Shown here in pieces: positions 61,017 through 64,000 of a stretch of 64,000 nt of DNA. The DNA is from Clavelina lepadiformis (lineage: Eukaryota > Chordata > Ascidiacea > Aplousobranchia > Clavelinidae): contig NC_135243.1 in NCBI RefSeq assembly GCF_947623445.1, positions 6,698,501-6,762,500 of the forward strand, given 5' to 3'. Made by a program: the position numbers and the translations under genes. Position 1 is the stretch's first letter; every line of letters begins with the position of its first letter. The notes under the pieces are model-generated. The model was not told where the DNA came from and did not search any database. It saw nothing but the letters and a program-made list of their open reading frames with translations.

Positions 61017-63970
61017 ATGAACTTCAGCAAACAAACAACTAACAGCGCTTTCCTTTATGTCTGCTTTATCATTTCATATGGCGTGCTGGCCATGCCTGTT
61101 AAAGGTGAGTTTAATCTTTATGTTTTTATTTTAATCCGTTTCAGAAATAATCACCTATTTAGCACCGCCCTATGCTAAGTAGCTCTGATTATAAAGTGAT
61201 ACGTTCGTACGTGATAATTGTCTGGTAACTTGTAATCGCTTCAACTCAACAAAGCAACCATAGTTAGAAGTATGAAAAGATGGTTTGTGACTTCCAACAG
61301 TATTGAATTATTTTTATTACGTATAATACTCTTATCATGACCCGCTTGTTCAGAAACTTACCATGGAGCCAACAATAACTATGACGGAGACGCTTACCCT
61401 TCAGAAAACGATTCAAACTACGAGGACAGTAATCTCGCGGCGAACACCGACTCATTCTCATACTACGACAACTCGGAATACGATGAGGAGTACACGGACG
61501 TAGAAGATTTGTCGCCGGATACGGTTACGAATAGCCACTACCGGTGCCCGAACGGCGGGCCCTCCATCACTCTGGACTTGCTGTGCGACGGTTTTCACGA
61601 CTGCATTGATAAAAGTGACGAAAACTCGAACATTTGCCAAAGTAAGTTATAAACATGGAAACATATGTTCGGCGTTAACGAAAGGAAACCATACATATTT
61701 TTATAGCTTGTATGATGTTACCCAGTCGGCACCTTTTACCTTAAATGGCATATCTGTCGGGTATTTGACTTGACGCTGATTCATAACTATATTCACCATT
61801 GCTACAGCTATTTGTCTAAAAATACCTAACAACCATGAACTATACTTTACAGTTTATGGCAAAACTATTGTGCCCCCGACCGAAGAAACCATCGTGAAAC
61901 CGAATACGGTGAAACCAGAAGAAATAGATTATAGCGACTATTACTACGATGTATGCGGCGCTGACGAATTCCAGTGCACCTTGACACCAGGCGTATGCTT
62001 GCCGAAAATATCTGTTTGTGACGGAAGATCAGATTGTCCAGATGGTGAAGACGAAAACGACTGTGGTAAGTGGGGTTGTTTAGCTCTAACTGACATAAAA
62101 CGTCCTGTGTTTGAATAAGCTTTATTTTTCTTTATCAAACACTTTTTTTAAAAATGGCATGTTTTAAGTTGAATTTTTTATTTTCTGTAAACGCGGCAGC
62201 GGAACGACGTTTAATACGTCTATTACGCTCAATTCAAAGTGTGGCGAAACGTTTACGCAGTTTAGGCCTATTATATGCTATTGCAATCATGAATGCCTCT
62301 GCGGAAAGGCTACAAAGTATTTCAATGAGTTACAACAGTTTATGACAAGTCAAAGACATATCGAGTCAGAAGGATCGCATGTTATAAAAAATTAGTCATA
62401 TTTCGAGTCAGAACAACAAGCAGTTTGACAACGAGAGTGTATTCGTGAGAAATCTGAACCTGGATTTTTGACTTGGAACAATTTACCCAAGGTGAGACAC
62501 CTAAATTGTAATGCCTGTTTGAGCGTGTTTCTATAGTGACTTAATTCAAACGTCACTCTTTCAATATCTTTTTTCCGTTCTCTCGATCTTTCGTGTAAGC
62601 ATGACGTTTTATTCTTTGTAGCCTTTTCTAACAGCCGCTTTCCTCTTTGATGTGGATATTCAAGTGTGACGCAATCACTCAATATTTGACTGTAATTGTG
62701 TCAAAAGTAATTTCATTAATCCTTCTCAACAACTTCCTCTATGAGATTGATTGGAATCTAGCCTAGGAATCTAGCCTGTGGTGGCGCAGTAGCTGGTGCG
62801 TCTGATTGAATTGATAACTATTTCATGCAGTGTGCCTTGTTTGCAACGATTCTTCTCATCACAGGGGCGCTTGTGGCCGATATGCAGCGCCACGCGCCAT
62901 TAACGCCGTTTCGCCACACTTTAAATTGCTGAATGAAAGCGATGAAATTTTGTCAAGAATATTTCTATACTAACCGTACCATGCACCTTCTATATTTTAT
63001 CGCGTGTTATGCTCGTTGCATGCTTATTATTTTGACAAAGATTTTTGGTTTGTTTTTAATTTTTTCGGTTTTGTTCAGGAGATAACTTTCGGCTTTTTTT
63101 GCAGTTGCACCACCAACTTCTGAATCAGCTAATGATGAAATTGTACCGTCACCTGTAACGATGTTTATTAGCAACGAACCAGAAATTCGTTTGGCTAGTC
63201 CAATTTCCCAAGCTGTTGATGATTTCGTCCAGGCCGCCACATTGAAGTTCATGCCACCAGTCAATGACAAGATCAGAGACACGGACGACTCCACTGGTGA
63301 TCTCGAACTTAGCACCGATGAGACCTCAAAACAGTTAAACAGTCACACAGTCACCTATTCCCCCAACACTCTTGCACTCAGGCCGGTTTTCGCCGCCCAA
63401 AAACAGAGTCAACCTCTGTACGTTGCTCTGCAAGGTTCGTCCGAAAACCATATTGCTGGACTTGAAGCCGTAATAAGGAGCTACGGTGACGAAGAAGAAG
63501 AAGACGAACTTTCTTCCAAACTTGCTTCCATGAACGATAAAGAAGCTGAAAACATTTTCCAAAGCATGACTTCCGAAAAGGAGCACACTGTTAAAAAAGA
63601 AGTGTCCACTTTATCAGTTAATGACGTGTCTTCTTCCATAACCCAAACACCCCCAACAACCGCCATCACGGCCCCGACTTCTGTTTCTAAGGAAACCGCC
63701 TCCCGTAGTGGCAAGAGAAAAGAAAAGTTGTCCAGCAAGAAGAAATCTAAGAAGAAGAAGACAGTGAAGGGTCTTCTTCATCAGCTAATGCGAAAAGTCG
63801 GTAAAGTGATTTCGTCAGATGTCGAGGATCAGGATTTGGATGTTAACATCCGGATTGGAGCTGGCGAGTCCAGGGAAAGGAGACGCAATCACGGATCATC
63901 GAAATTTTCTCATTCGAAACATAAACAGAGGCAGCCACGAGTTACCCTGCACTTAGAGCTCAACTTATGA
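61017..63970 (+). CDS. secreted protein with two LDL-receptor class A modules
   Basis: Four exons join in phase 1: 61017-61104, 61354-61641, 61853-62065 and 63105-63970, encoding 484 residues to a TGA. A signal peptide (FLYVCFIISYGVLAMP) sits in exon 1. An Asn/Tyr/Asp-rich acidic stretch follows. The first LDLa-like module is at about 94-126; it has four cysteines and the DCIDKSDEN calcium motif but lacks the usual first cysteine pair. The second module, at about 160-197, is complete with six cysteines (CGADEFQC, CDGRSDCPDGEDENDC). The last exon encodes a long Ser/Thr/Glu-rich region and a Lys-rich cluster near 400-425 (SSKKKSKKKK) that could bind glycosaminoglycans. There is no transmembrane segment, so secretion is inferred. 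I recognise no named orthologue. Confidence 0.85.
62233..62927. repeat. inverted repeat in intron 3 of the LDLa gene
   Basis: TTCAAAGTGTGGCGAAACG at 62233-62251 is matched in reverse by CGTTTCGCCACACTTTAAA at about 62907-62925, with AACG extending the match. The arms are about 650 bp apart. GGCGCAGTAGCTGGTGCGTC just upstream of the right arm resembles a tRNA-derived SINE head. The element type is unassigned. Confidence 0.5.
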
Positions 63971-64000
63971 AAAGAGTTTTAGACAAACTTACTTTCCAAT

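Noticed and set aside
1..64000. CRISPR arrays, prophage, operons, rRNA
   Set aside because: None seen; the spliced gene structure and gene content are those of an animal nuclear genome.

Overview
This looks like one stretch of an AT-rich animal nuclear genome, most likely an invertebrate chordate such as an ascidian (Ciona-like). The evidence is spliced genes with GT-AG introns, many only about 45-120 bases long, chordate-type proteins including a collagen-domain C-type lectin of MBL length, and many short non-autonomous DNA transposons. The species is inferred. There are no operons, CRISPR arrays, phage or prokaryotic mobile elements.

Layout from left to right. 636-6026 (-): an SLC18B1-like major facilitator transporter, its 3' part cut off by the window edge. 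8770-9069 (-): a possible unidentified terminal exon. 10890-12848 (+): a full-length BRAP E3 ligase in a single exon. 14845-15712 (-): the 3' end of an unidentified small-exon gene. 16374-18356 (+): spermine synthase, catalytic part resolved. 21694-24344 (+): Elongator subunit ELP4. 25760-27365 (-): a collectin. 29917-31287 (-): a conserved single-pass membrane protein of unknown function. 39310-49125 (+): the 22-exon clamp-loader subunit CHTF18/CTF18. 49522-51431 (+): a five-exon gene of unknown function, assembled here by phase matching. 53792-55295 (-): a probable three-exon gene with one membrane span. 61017-63970 (+): a secreted LDL-receptor-class-A protein.

The genes have unrelated roles (vesicular transport, ubiquitin ligation, polyamine synthesis, tRNA modification, innate recognition, replication), as is usual in an animal genome. 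The longer gaps hold transposon remnants. Two hAT-type elements have 8-bp target duplications, a 200-bp inverted-repeat element sits inside another repeat, and a TIR element lies between the arms of a larger inverted repeat.

Exon boundaries were read by eye. Those in the recognised genes are supported by both phase and homology. Those in the unidentified genes rest on phase and splice-site quality only.
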